Source of the DNA: Strix aluco
Lineage: Eukaryota; Chordata; Aves; Strigiformes; Strigidae
Reading direction: 5' to 3'
Length of the DNA: 64,000 bases
NCBI RefSeq assembly: GCF_031877795.1
Contig: NC_133948.1
Coordinates: 13,314,948 to 13,378,947, forward strand
Shown here: positions 10,101 to 18,536 of the stretch, piece after piece
How the letters are laid out: every line of letters starts with the position of its first letter
Position numbering within the stretch: position 1 is the stretch's first letter
Position numbers and translations under genes: made by a program
Notes under the pieces: generated by a model
Databases searched by the model: none
What the model was told of the DNA's origin: nothing
What the model saw: only the letters and a program-made list of their open reading frames with translations

Positions 10101-10645
10101 TGCCCACCGGGGCCTGCCGCGACGGGGCGGGCGGCGGTACCGGCGGAGCGGGGCCCGGTGCTGGTGGAAGCAAGGTCATGGGGAGACGGGAGCGGGGGGC
10201 ACAGCCTCGCCGCCTCCACCTCAGGCTGCAGCAGCGGCCGTAGCGCAGCCGCCGAGCCCCCCCACCTCTGGGGCTCCCCCCGGCCCGGGGGGGCTGCTTC
10301 CCCGCCGGAGCGGTGGGGCAGGCTCGGTGCGGAGCCCGGCGGAGAGCGATGGGCGGGGAAGAGGGGAGCCCCCCAAGCTCCGGGGGAGACCCCAGGGAGG
10401 CACCGGGGGGGCCGGGCGCGGTGTGAAGCTCCGCACCCTCTGGTGGGTTGGCGGGGTGGGGGGGACCCTCACCTGAAAAAGTCATTTTTGCAGTAGAGTT
10501 TGCCTTCCCTGGAGAAGCATTTCTCGGTCAGGTTGCACTTGCACTCGCAGCACTGGACGCATTTGATGTGCCAAGCCCTGTCCAAGACGTTCAGCAGGAA
10601 CCGGTCCAAAATCGGCCTCTCGCAGCCCGCACAATGCACCATCAT
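3794..10645 (-). CDS. LHX5: LHX5, LIM/homeobox transcription factor, complete five-exon coding region
   Basis: The five minus-strand exons 10645-10473, 8739-8516, 7349-7072, 5649-5484 and 4161-3794 join in frame to 402 codons and a TAG stop. LIM domain 1 has zinc ligands C5, C8, H26, C29, C32, C35, C52 and D55. LIM domain 2 has C64, C67, H86, C89, C92, C95, C115 and D118. An acidic Ser/Thr/Asn-rich linker (about 133-179) leads to a homeodomain at 180-239 with V226, Q229 and N230 (positions 47, 50, 51). The tail is rich in Pro, Ser and Tyr and ends EAAVW. The linker and tail match LHX5 rather than its paralogue LHX1 (for example DTPSPEPG and LSHPNPEL). Known family role: a nuclear DNA-binding regulator that recruits LDB through its LIM domains and acts in forebrain, hypothalamus, spinal cord and Purkinje cell development. 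All introns are GT-AG and no frameshift or lost residue is seen. Confidence 0.98.
4162..5483 (-). other. LHX5: LHX5 intron 4
   Basis: This 1,322-bp GT-AG intron holds the AT/G minisatellite at 4511-4646 and a run of about 18 G near 5036-5053. The stretch around 5,055-5,125 is rich in TGTG/GCGTG. The 5' part is extremely CpG-rich. Confidence 0.9.
4511..4646. repeat. Minisatellite, about 26-30-bp unit, five copies
   Basis: Five successive units start at 4511, 4541, 4569, 4595 and 4621 with lengths 30, 28, 26, 26 and 26 bp. Each reads roughly an AATATATGTAAAGGG core followed by a run of G. The last two units differ by only two bases. A degenerate AT tail follows to about 4,694. Confidence 0.85.
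5484..5649 (-). CDS. LHX5: LHX5 coding exon 4 (end of the homeodomain recognition helix)
   Basis: This 166-nt exon starts VWFQNRR, giving homeodomain positions 47-60. It continues through the conserved basic stretch [20 protein letters not shown] to YTYYG. The donor is GTGAGG. The acceptor CCGCCGCAG has an unusually weak, GC-rich pyrimidine tract. A good branch-site match (CTGAC, minus strand 5670-5666) lies only about 17 nt upstream and may compensate. The open frame runs on into both introns, but the splice signals and family alignment fix the borders. Confidence 0.97.
5650..7071 (-). other. LHX5: LHX5 intron 3
   Basis: This 1,422-bp GT-AG intron has GTAGGG as donor and CCGCCGCAG as acceptor. 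It holds short AT-rich patches (5,863-5,888 and 6,410-6,450) and a short CA run at 6,267-6,278. Near 6,955-7,015 there are three closely spaced TGACRTCA-like sites (GATGTCACC, AATGACGTCAC, CATGACATCAC) that resemble CRE/ATF sites. No other gene is seen inside. Confidence 0.85.
6950..7014. promoter_or_regulatory. Cluster of three CRE-like motifs in LHX5 intron 3
   Basis: Within 65 bp the sequence shows GATGTCACC, then AATGACGTCAC with a perfect TGACGTCA, then CATGACATCAC. A perfect CRE with two near matches just downstream of an exon suggests a CREB/ATF-responsive element. Binding is inferred only from the motif. Confidence 0.4.
7072..7349 (-). CDS. LHX5: LHX5 coding exon 3 (acidic linker and most of the homeodomain)
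   Basis: This 278-nt exon encodes residues 133-225. The first part is the Ser/Thr/Asp/Glu/Asn-rich linker ([14 protein letters not shown] onward). The second part is homeodomain positions 1-46, starting KRRGPRTT. The acceptor is CTCCTTTACAG and the donor is GTAGGG. The intron falls in phase 0 between Gln225 and Val226, inside the recognition helix, where I recall LIM-homeobox genes being interrupted. Confidence 0.97.
7350..8515 (-). other. LHX5: LHX5 intron 2
   Basis: This 1,166-bp GT-AG intron is GC-rich with several G/C homopolymers, for example near 8,129-8,137 and 8,273-8,282. I see no repeat family or second gene in it. Confidence 0.85.
8516..8739 (-). CDS. LHX5: LHX5 coding exon 2 (LIM domain 2)
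   Basis: This 224-nt exon follows a pyrimidine-rich acceptor (CCCTCTCCAG) and ends before a GTACG donor. It completes Arg58 and runs through RFGTKCAGC to SLNS, leaving one base of Val133. All eight zinc ligands of the second LIM domain lie here. Residues 81-83 read Arg-Asn-Lys. The coding strand happens to contain AATAAA at 8669-8664 within the Asn-Lys codons. Confidence 0.97.
8740..10472 (-). other. LHX5: LHX5 intron 1
   Basis: This 1,733-bp GT-AG intron holds the A/C-rich tract at 9521-9685 and a G homopolymer of about 17-19 bases near 9,984-10,000. A short AT-richer patch at 9,830-9,945 (GTGACGTTGATG, CATAAGTCATCG, CTTATCGCAGTCATTAG) looks less like background and could be regulatory. Confidence 0.85.
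9521..9685. repeat. A/C-rich low-complexity tract
   Basis: About 165 bp are built almost only of A and C on the plus strand (AAACAAAAC, AAACAAACAAAC and similar units). The minus strand, which is the transcript sense of LHX5 intron 1, is therefore U/G-rich. Confidence 0.85.
10473..10645 (-). CDS. LHX5: LHX5 coding exon 1 (start codon and LIM domain 1)
   Basis: This exon encodes residues 1-57 and two bases of codon 58, from MMVHC to NDFF. It holds the whole first LIM domain. Two ATGs stand in tandem at 10645 and 10642. The first is taken because the family protein starts Met-Met-Val-His-Cys. The second has the better context (A at -3, G at +4), so initiation at either would differ by one residue. 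The exon ends CAG before a GTGAGG donor. The open frame continues upstream only by way of a GTG, which is not a credible start. Confidence 0.97.
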
Positions 10646-10911
10646 AACCTCCGCCGGGCGATGGAGACGCGCGAACGAGAAGTCAGCCCCGCGGCGGCAC
10701 ACGGCGGCGGCTCAAAAATGCAGGAAAAAATTAATAATAATAAAATAAAATAAAAATTTAAAAAATAATAGAAGAGGGAATAACGAAAAATTCAGGGCAG
10801 GGGAGCGGAGCGGCTGTCAAGTTCTTTCCCCTCTTCTCTCCGGAGCCTCGGCGGCGGGAGGGAAAAAACGATGCCCCAAAAAAAATAAAAAAAGCCAAAC
10901 CACCCCCGAGA

Positions 10912-10943
<32 letters not shown>

Positions 10944-11180
10944 AAAAGAAAACCACCCCCAAATCCCGCCCCCGGTCCCTCCGGAGCGCCCCGGGAGCCG
11001 GCGGAGCGGCGGCCGCGCTGCTGGCGGGCTCTGCGGCAGCGGGCGCGGCGGGAGGGGTGCATGAACCCCCCCCCTGCAGCCGGCAGCCCCGGTGCCTCGC
11101 TGTGCTCCGCCGCCGCCGCGCCGCCACTCTCATGCTGTCCCCATCGCCAGCTTTGTCCCCCGCCTTAGTAATTCGCGCAT
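10646..11180 (-). other. LHX5: Putative LHX5 5' untranslated region
   Basis: This lies between the start codon and the promoter motif cluster. It is GC-rich but interrupted by AT-rich patches: 10,728-10,775 and a pure (AAT)10 at 10,912-10,941. No convincing splice acceptor is needed, so exon 1 may be contiguous with the 5' UTR. The transcription start is unknown, so the upper limit is approximate. Confidence 0.4.
10912..10941. repeat. (AAT)10 microsatellite in the LHX5 5' leader region
   Basis: Ten uninterrupted AAT units (AUU in LHX5 transcript sense) lie about 270 bp upstream of the start codon. Confidence 0.9.
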
Positions 11181-11194
11181 CCTTATTCAGATTT

Positions 11195-11270
11195 GGTGAC
11201 GTAGCGGCCCGCGTCGCCCCGGCTGCGGCCAATGGGAGGGCGGTAACCATGGCAACCTCTTAATTTATAG
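11195..11270. promoter_or_regulatory. LHX5: Core promoter motif cluster, possibly bidirectional
   Basis: Within 75 bp there is a CRE-like TGACGTA (11197-11203), a CCAAT box (11229-11233), a palindromic RFX X-box GGTAACCATGGCAACC (11242-11257) and, on the minus strand, a TATA-like TATAAAT (11269-11263). The cluster lies about 0.6 kb upstream of the LHX5 start codon inside the CpG-rich domain. Orientation could serve LHX5 (minus) and a divergent plus-strand transcript. Confidence 0.6.
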
Positions 11271-12487
11271 CATATCTAAATTGGCTCCAGCCTTGTGCTT
11301 GGCACAGAGGGAAAAAAACAACGCGCCTCTATTGTTGAGGGTGGCTTGTACCTGTGCCGCGAAGTGAGTATGCACCTGGCTGGGGGGCCGGGGGGGGGGG
11401 ACACGCTGCAAAAAACCTGGTTTCCCACCGATTCTCCTTTTAGTTTAATTTATTTCTTTTAAAGGGATGCTCGGGGAGGGGTTTGGGGGGTCCCGAGTTG
11501 GGCTGGGGGAGAGTATCACCTGTTTTTGGGGTTGGTTTGGGGTTTTTTTTTTTGCACGAAGGGGAGAGATGCTTTTGTCTGGAGGAGCAACAAGCGGGAA
11601 GGGGGGGGGAGGATTTGAGAGGGGGGGGCGGGGAAGGGGAGGGGGCCGGGGACGCGGGGAGGGCCGGCTCCTCCGCGCAGCGTGGCGGGATGAAAAGTTC
11701 CCCCGGCAGCGCGCTGCGCGGAGGTATGCGGCCCCCCCCGGCCCCCCCCGGCCTTTGTCCCACGGGCCGGCCGCCTTCCCGCCCCTTCCGCGCTCCGCGT
11801 ATCTCGCCGGCAACCCTCGAAGGGGGAGAAAGGGGCCAGGGGGCGGCCCGGGGGGGGCGGCAGGCGCTGCCCCCTCGGACACTGTTTTTTCTCTCTATTT
11901 CCAGGTGCGGCGGAGCTGTAAATCGCCGGCTGGCCGTGCGGGACCGGACCCGGCGCTTGGGGGTTACGGGGGGGCAACGCGGGGGGGATACTCTGTCTGG
12001 GGCCGGGGGGGGCCGCTGCCCCAGCCCGGAGCTGCCGGCGGGAGAGGAGGGGTCGGGGTATGGAGCGGCCCCGCCGCCTCTCCCTCCGTTTCCCCGCGAT
12101 TTGTGGAGGGGACGAGGCGGCCGTGGGGTTCGGCCGCGCGCGGAGGAGGAGGAAGGCGGCCGGGCTGGTGAAGGCCGGCCCTTCCCTCCCCTTCCCCCTT
12201 TCGTTTCTCCAGCCAAAATCTCTAAATTTAGAATTTCTTTATTTATTTTTTTTAAAATTCTTTTTCCCCGCTTCGGGGGAGAAGGGGTCGGGCAAAGCCC
12301 GCTCCGGCCCGGCAGCCGCGGAGCATCCCGCCGCCGGCCCCGCACCGGAGCGCGGAAACGCTCCCGATAGCGCAAAAAAAACCCCCAAACAAAACCCGAA
12401 CAAACCCGCCGCGGCACCAGAGCGTCGGCGGGGAAGCGGAGGAGGTTTTGTGTGTGCCCTTGGGTAGGGGTGTTTGTGGAAAGAGCT
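11271..12487. other. CpG-rich 5' flank with possible divergent-transcript splice signals
   Basis: No protein gene is recognised. On the plus strand a good donor (GAA then GTGAGTA, 11364-11370) lies about 100 bp beyond the promoter cluster. An acceptor-like TCTCTATTTCCAG ends at 11904. The remainder is GC-rich with G/C homopolymers. Confidence 0.45.
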
Positions 12488-13099
12488 AAAATCGAAATAA
12501 GAAAATACAGGGAGAAGAGACTAGGAAAAAAAAAGAGAGAAAGAAAAGGGAAATAGAGAGAGAAAAAGCACAGAAAGAAAGAGAAAAAACGTGCCCAGAA
12601 AAAAGAGACAGAGAAGAAAGGAAAAGAGAGAGAAAGGGAGAGAGTGGAGAAAAATAAATTAGCGGAAACGAAAAAAAGGAAGGAAAGAAGGAGAGACAGA
12701 CGGAAAAACGAAATAAAACCGAAGAGAAAATAAGTGAAGGAAAAAGAAGGAAAGAAAGAAGGAATAAATGAACGAAAAAAATAAATAAAAACAAAGAAGG
12801 CAAGAAAGAAGACGGAAAAATGAAGCGGGAAAAAAGGGAAGAGGAAAAGGCAACGGAGAAAAGAAATAAAAAGAAAGAAATAACGGCGAGAATGGAAAAA
12901 AAAAAAAAGGAAACGAAAAAGAAAGCGTGAAAAAAAAGCGCCAGAGCGAGCGAGCACGAAAAAGGAGAGAAAAGAAAGAAAACAAAGACAGAAAGAAAAA
13001 AGAAAGGGAAGAGAAGAGAGAAATAAAAAAGGCAGTAAATTAAAAAGGGAAGAAACGGGCAAGAAAGGCGAAGGCAAAGGAAGAAAGAGGAAGAGGGAC
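12488..13099. repeat. 600-bp purine-rich tract (plus strand)
   Basis: Nearly all plus-strand bases are A or G, in units such as GAAA, GGAAG and GAGAGA with rare C/T interruptions. Long open frames on the minus strand rich in Phe, Ser and Leu are an artefact of this composition. Confidence 0.95.
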
Positions 13100-13934
13100 C
13101 GGCCCGCCGGCTCCCGCCGTGGCTCTGCCCAAGTTTGCCGGGGGCTCCGGTGACTTTACGGGGAATCTTGGAGCCGCGGAGCGGTGCGGAGCGGGGCCCA
13201 GCCCGGCGGCCGATCCCGGGGAGCCGCTGCTCGGGGCGGGGGCGACATTTCGGGGAAGGGCCCGGGGGAAGGACGGCGGCGGGGACAGGGAGCGGGGGAC
13301 CCGGGACAGGCCGGGCCGCCCCCACGGGCCCCGGCCGAGGGGAAAGGGGGCGCGGCTGAGGTCCGTCCCGAGCGGTGCCGGCCGGGAGGGTCGTGTGTGC
13401 GCAGCCACGGCGTCTCCTCCAACATCTGCACACGCGTGTCCGTGTGCCCCGCGGCGCTCCGGTCCCGCCGGTGGAGCCCCGCTGGCGGACGCCGAACGCT
13501 TTTACTTCCCACGGAGAAACGCGGCCGCGGGTGGCGGCTCGCGGCTGCCGGCGCCGGTCCCACGCCGTAACGGGCTCGTAAGGATAACGGTCTGGTTCGC
13601 GTGGATAATCACGCACTCACGCGTTTGCTTGTGCCCACGCACTCCTCTCCCGCGGCCTCGCACACCCCCGTGGCCCTCGGTACCGGCCGGCCGGTGCCTC
13701 CCCACCCCGCCGGGCCGCTGCCCCCGCCGCGGTGCCGGTACCCGCGGCCGGGGCCCCCCCGCTGGCCCCGGCGGGGAGGCGATGCCGGGGGGTCCCGCTC
13801 CCCGCTGCCGGGCTCGGCTCCCTTTTTCGTTTGAAAGTAAAAGAATAAATAAAGCCAAGGGGAAGGGGAGGGGAAAAAAAAGAAAAAACACAAACAACAA
13901 AACCCCAAGCAAACACCCCCCCAGCCCGCCCCAT
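13100..13934. other. CpG-rich spacer, no gene seen
   Basis: Very GC-rich sequence with many CpG ends in an A-rich patch at about 13,838-13,910. The frames show only Pro/Arg/Gly-rich composition. Confidence 0.6.
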
Positions 13935-14310
13935 CAGCCACATTCCCCTATGGTAACAGATGGTAATTCAGGCCCCATAATATCCGCCTATATGTAACTA
14001 ATAAACCTATTGTGTTTTAACAGGGTAATGCATGGAGAAGCAGCGTCGCTTATACAAGATGTTGATGGAATTTACTATATAAAAAAAAAAATCCCCTTTC
14101 AAGAATAAAGTGTATCAACTTACAACACAACAGACGGCAGAGGGATAAGTGAAACAGACAAAAGACAAACAAGATAATAATCTGTTTCCAATCAGTTAAG
14201 CCCTGTAGAATTTGTAATACGCGGTTTGCATATTCCCCCTGTGTTTTGTAATTAATTATCTATCTGTTAGGATGCTCCGCCGACGACTTTGTTGATATTT
14301 CCAACTCTTT
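13935..14310. promoter_or_regulatory. AT-rich candidate conserved non-coding element A, 3.3 kb upstream of LHX5
   Basis: An abrupt AT-rich island sits inside the CpG-rich domain. Motifs seen are ATGGTAA repeated twice at its left end, a POU-like TTTGCATA (14225-14232) and TAATTAATTA (14249-14258). The complex non-repetitive sequence suggests constraint. Conservation itself cannot be seen here. Confidence 0.45.
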
Positions 14311-14559
14311 TTGGTTGTAGGCGGCGGTCAGGCCGGGGAGCGCCGAGAGGCGCGGAGGAGCGCGGAGCGGGGCCGGGCTCCGCGGCTCTGCCCGGCCCGG
14401 GGATGCCGAGCCTGGGCGCGGTGGGAGGCGGCGGTTCCGCACCGCTCCGCGCTCCTCCGCGGGGCTGCTGCCGGCGGGAGCGCGTTTGGGGGCGGGCGAG
14501 GCGTCTCCTCCCCGCGCTCCCCTCCTTTCCCCTGGTAAGAGGGGGGACGGTGCAGGATT

Positions 14560-14950
14560 TAACATTAAACAAACCCAGCAAGCATCTCCTCGCCGGGCCA
14601 TAGGCGTTTCTGAGTGACTGCGTTACAAATTGTAAATTTAAATAGCTCACAGGATTCATTACCTCCCGCGTCTGATTTCACCCAGCCGTGAAAAATTGTC
14701 CTGGTGTACCACTGAGAAAGGGTTTGCTGCAAAGAGCCACAGTCTAATCACCAGCTTTCTCTCTCCAACAAAAGTGTAATTATTTTGTTTTGGGTGTAAA
14801 TATAACCCACGGTACAAAAAAAAAAAAAAAAAAAGAAAGATAAACCTCCAGCAGCGTCTGAATGCATTACAGGGCCGTTTAAAAAGATCCGTCCTAAATT
14901 AATACCAAGGTTAAAAGGGGAAGGCAGCTGGGACATGGAAATTTCCGTAT
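14560..14950. promoter_or_regulatory. AT-rich candidate conserved non-coding element B
   Basis: A second AT-rich non-repetitive island lies in the same domain. It has TGTAATTATT and AAATTAATACC homeodomain cores, ACAAATTGTAAATTTAAATAG, and GAATGCATTAC. A 19-A run at 14816-14834 interrupts it. Confidence 0.4.
14816..14834. repeat. A19 homopolymer
   Basis: There are 19 consecutive A. The flanks do not show a retroposed gene, so this is treated as a simple repeat. Confidence 0.95.
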
Positions 14951-17170
14951 TGGGGGGGGGGCGAGGTGCGTGTTCACACCGCCAGCAAACAATGCGGCAC
15001 CCCCGCCCCGCGCACAAAGCGCCGCGGAGCCCCACGCAGCCCCCACGGTGCCACCCGGACCCCCCCAAACCCACCATTCCTTCTCTTTAGCCCCCCTCCT
15101 GGAAAGGGGGCCCTGAGGAAGGGCCGTGGTCCTCGTGTCGTCGTCCGTCCCCCCCCCGGTGTTGGGGAGAGGGGATGCCCCGGCCCGGCCCGGGGTGGCT
15201 CTTTGCCCCCCGCGGGTGTTTCTGTAAACAGCGGGGGGGCGGGGATGGATTGAAAAAGAAAACAAACAAACAAAACCCCCCAACCCCATCGCGGCCCAAA
15301 TGCAAACGAAGAACCGGGGGATTTTTATTTTTGTTTAGCCTTCTTTTTTTATTTTTAACGAATTTATTGATTCCTTCCCTCCGAGCTCCAGCCCGGCGTT
15401 TCGGAGGAAGAAGCGGCACAAAACGAAGGGCGATGCCGGCGCCAGCGGCAGGGTGAAGCCCCGGGAGAGGCGGAACGGCCGCGGGCTCGGTCGAGGCGGT
15501 TTAAAAGGGAAAAACAAAGCAAACCAAACCAAACCATCAAAAAAAAAAGGAAAAAAAAATTAACGAACCAAACCAAAATGAAAACAGAAAACAATCCGGC
15601 GAGGGGCAGCGAGGCGGGTGCCGGCCGGCGGCGGCGGGGCTCGGCGGCCCGTCGGTGGGAGGGAGCGGCCCCGGTGGCCCCGGTTCCCCCGGTACGGCGG
15701 CGGAGCGGCCCCGGGCTGCCGGGCCCTGGAGCTTCTCGCTCCCGGTTTTGGGGCAACCAGCGACGACCGAAGTGCCGCTGCTTCTCCCACCTCCCCGCGC
15801 CCTTTCCTCGGCCGTGATTTCCCGGCGCTTCCCCGGCCGCTCCCCCCGCTCTCCCCACAGCCGTTTTAATCGGTTTCTTTTTTTTTTTTTTTTTTTTTTC
15901 CGTGGGCGGCGGTAATTGGCGAAGCTTTAATTGCCCCCCCCCTCCCTCTCCTCCTAGCCCCGTTCCCATCGCCCCGACGGTTCCCCGGGGCTAACCCGCC
16001 CCCGGCTCTCCCTCCCCGGGCTGGGGTCCCCGCTCTGCGCGGAGCCGGCCCGGACCCCCGGGGCTGCCGCTCCCCGCGATGCCGAATCGCGGGTGGGCAA
16101 AGCCTGGCTCTGAGCAGCATGTGTTGCAATAAACGAACCGGAGACAGCCAAACCCAGAGCCTCGGAAACTTAAGTGACTTGAGGGGGATGCGGTGAAGAC
16201 CTCGCTCCAAATTTCCTCGGGTGATCCCCGGCCCGTTACAACCTCCCGTCGATGCGACCGCCCCCCCGGAGGGGCTGCTCGAGCTTTTCCCACCCGCTCC
16301 CCCCCCACCGCCTTCCCGCTAATGAGCGTGTGTGTTGACACGGCGAGGCGATGCCCCCGTTTGCCTTTGTTTGGGAGGTGTGAAAGAGGGAATCTGCATG
16401 AGAAAAGCCGGCGGCAACCGCGGAGCTCCGCATAGCAGCGGCGGGACGGAGCGAGCCGGTGCGTGGGGAGCCCGCCCTGGCGGGGCAGAAGCCCCCGGAG
16501 CGGGGGGGGGGACGACACCGGGGGGGGGGGGGGATGTGGGGGGGCAGGGCTGAAGCTGGGGGTTGTGGTGCTGTTTGCAAGCCAGAGAGGGGAAGGGATC
16601 TCCCCCCGGTGCTCCCGTCGGGGGTCGGGGCTGAGCCGGGCGCTGGCAGGGGTTCTACCCCCGGGTGCCCCCCGCACACGGGACCCTCAAAGGTGGCGGG
16701 GCGTTGGGTGTCCCCGCAGGGCTGTGTCCCCCTGGCTCCTTCCCCCTCCCTTGGATTTTCTGGGGGAATACGGAAGGGGAGAGCACATGGCCCGCACCTG
16801 CGGGCGGGATGAGGGGGTCGGGTTACAGCGCTCCCACCTTCCTGCTAATGGGCACCGTGGGGCGACTGGCGGGGGGGGGGGACACACAGAGGGGTGGGCT
16901 GGGAGCGCCGCAAAGCCACGCGTGCCGCGGAGCTAAGGGGGCCAGTAAGGGCGGCAGGGGGCGGAGGGGGGGCAGCTGGGCGGGGAGGGCGGTTGGCCGG
17001 GGCTGGTGGCGGCAGAAGGCAGAGCAGGGCCGCTGCTCTCTCCCTCCCACGTCGCGGGTGGGCGCGGAGCCCCGCTCCGGGACGGGTCCGACACCAGGCT
17101 GAGCCCCGGGATGGGGGAGCCCGGGTCCCGCCGGGCCTCGCCCGAGCCCTGCCTGGCCCTGGCAGCGCGG
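14951..17170. other. CpG-rich 5' flank, no gene seen
   Basis: GC-rich sequence has a T22 homopolymer at 15878-15899 and A-rich patches at 15,258-15,275 and 15,510-15,595. A less GC-rich patch at about 16,085-16,410 carries a SOX-like CCTTTGTTT (16364-16372) and TGTTGACA, so it could be regulatory. No coding exon is recognised. Confidence 0.55.
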
Positions 17171-17222
17171 TGCCCCCCCCCCGTGTCCCCCCGTGTCCCC
17201 CGTGTCCCCCCGTGTCCCCCCG
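17171..17222 (-). repeat. Tandem CCCCC-GTGTC repeat, potential G-quadruplex on the minus strand
   Basis: A block of 10-11-bp units, each a run of five or more C followed by GTGTC-like sequence, repeats four times. The minus strand therefore has five closely spaced runs of at least five G separated by ACAC spacers. Confidence 0.85.
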
Positions 17223-17319
17223 CCGTGTCGCGCCCGGCCGGTGGCGCGGCGCTCTCCAGGGTGCTGAACCGCGCGGCCCCGCGGGCACCGGGACACCGGG
17301 GCACGGCTGCGCCCCTCCG

Positions 17320-17979
17320 CCCTTCCCCTCCTTCTTCACTTCGTTCGGTCTCTCTCGCTCGCTCTTCCCCTCTCTGTTTTTCTTCTTCTTCTTTTTTTTT
17401 TTTTTTTTTTTTGTTTTAACCACCGTTTATCTCTTTTATTTATTTTTTTCCCTTCTGGTTTTGTTCCCCCGTTTTTTGCTTTCTTTTTATTTTGTTGTTT
17501 TTTACTGTTTTTCTCATTTTCTTTCTTCCGTTTTTCTCCTTTTCTTTTTTTCCGTTTTTCTTATTTTCTTTTTTTCTCTCTCGATTCTTTCTCGCTCATG
17601 CTCTCTTTCACTCTCTTTCTCTCTCTTCTCCTCGCGCCTTCTCTCTCGCTCTCCCACTCTCTCCCCCCCTCTCTCGTCTTTTTTCTTTCTTTCTTGCACT
17701 CGCCTCTCTCTCTTCTCTTTCTTTCGTATCTCTATTTCTTGCTCTCCTTTCTCTCTGTGTATGTCTTTTAGCTCTTTCTTTTCTCTATTTCTTGCCTCTC
17801 TTTCTTTCCTCCTTCTCTTTCCCTCCCCTCTCTCTTTCCCCCTCTCTCTCTTTCCCTTCCCCCCCCCCCTTGCTGCTCTATTTCTCGTTTTCCCCTCTCA
17901 TTTCACACACATTCAACACCGATCTCTCTGTCTCTCTCTGTTTTTCTCTCCTTTCCCGTTCCTTTCCCTCCTCCCACAG
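17320..17979. repeat. 650-bp pyrimidine-rich tract (plus strand)
   Basis: Almost all plus-strand bases are C or T (CTCTTT, TTTCTCTC, CCCTCTC and a T run at about 17,392-17,412). It ends exactly in a splice-acceptor-like CCTCCCACAG. It is the compositional complement of the purine tract 4.2 kb away. Confidence 0.95.
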
Positions 17980-18536
17980 AAAGCCGCCTTTGCCAGGAAG
18001 ACTGGAAATTTTGCAAACACGACGATATAATTAGCAGACACTCCTCGGATGCCCCCCACCTCCCCAGTGCTGCGCAGACATTAACTCCTTCATCCCGACG
18101 GGGCCGGGCGGCGCTGCCCGGGGACATCGCCAGCTCCGGGCACCGGCCCTGTCGCGGGGGTAGGGACCAGCGGAATCTCAGTGCGATTTTTTTTTTTTTT
18201 CACTCTTACAGCGGCTGAGATTAAAACCGAAACCCAAACGGGTGCCTGGCCGTTCCGAGAAGTGGGAGCGCGGGGGGGAAGCCCCGCGGCTCTGCCCCAC
18301 GCCCGCGGGGGGACCCAGCCGGCCGAGAAAAAGAAGTGGCGAACCCTGAGTGTCACGGAGAGGCGACGCTCGGACACGTCCCAGCCTCTCCTCTTGCACA
18401 AACGCTCCTGCCCTTGCACTCACACACATTTCATCGCCTCCCGGGGGCAGCGAACCGGACCGCCGGCTGCTCCCCGGGACAGCCTGCGTGGAATCCCGGA
18501 CAGGGCTCGCCCCACTACCCCAGCCCCGACACCCCG
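17980..18536 (+). ncRNA. Hypothetical exon of a divergent noncoding RNA upstream of LHX5
   Basis: The boundaries are a strong acceptor at the end of the pyrimidine tract (AG at 17978-17979) and a strong donor CCCG then GTGAGG (from 18537). Mammals have an LHX5 antisense/divergent lncRNA, from memory. There is no coding potential that I recognise. This is a splice-signal inference only. Confidence 0.2.

Noticed and set aside
10469-10702. Longer N-terminus for LHX5 starting at 10,702
   Set aside because: That codon is GTG and the extra 19 residues are not part of the conserved family start. The ATG at 10,645 fits.
11440-13077. A 545-codon minus-strand open frame rich in Phe, Ser, Leu and Pro
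   Set aside because: It is a by-product of the purine tract and GC-rich flank, with no family resemblance or domain structure.
17492-18034. A 180-codon plus-strand open frame rich in Phe, Ser and Leu
   Set aside because: It is a translation of the pyrimidine tract, so composition alone explains the lack of stops.
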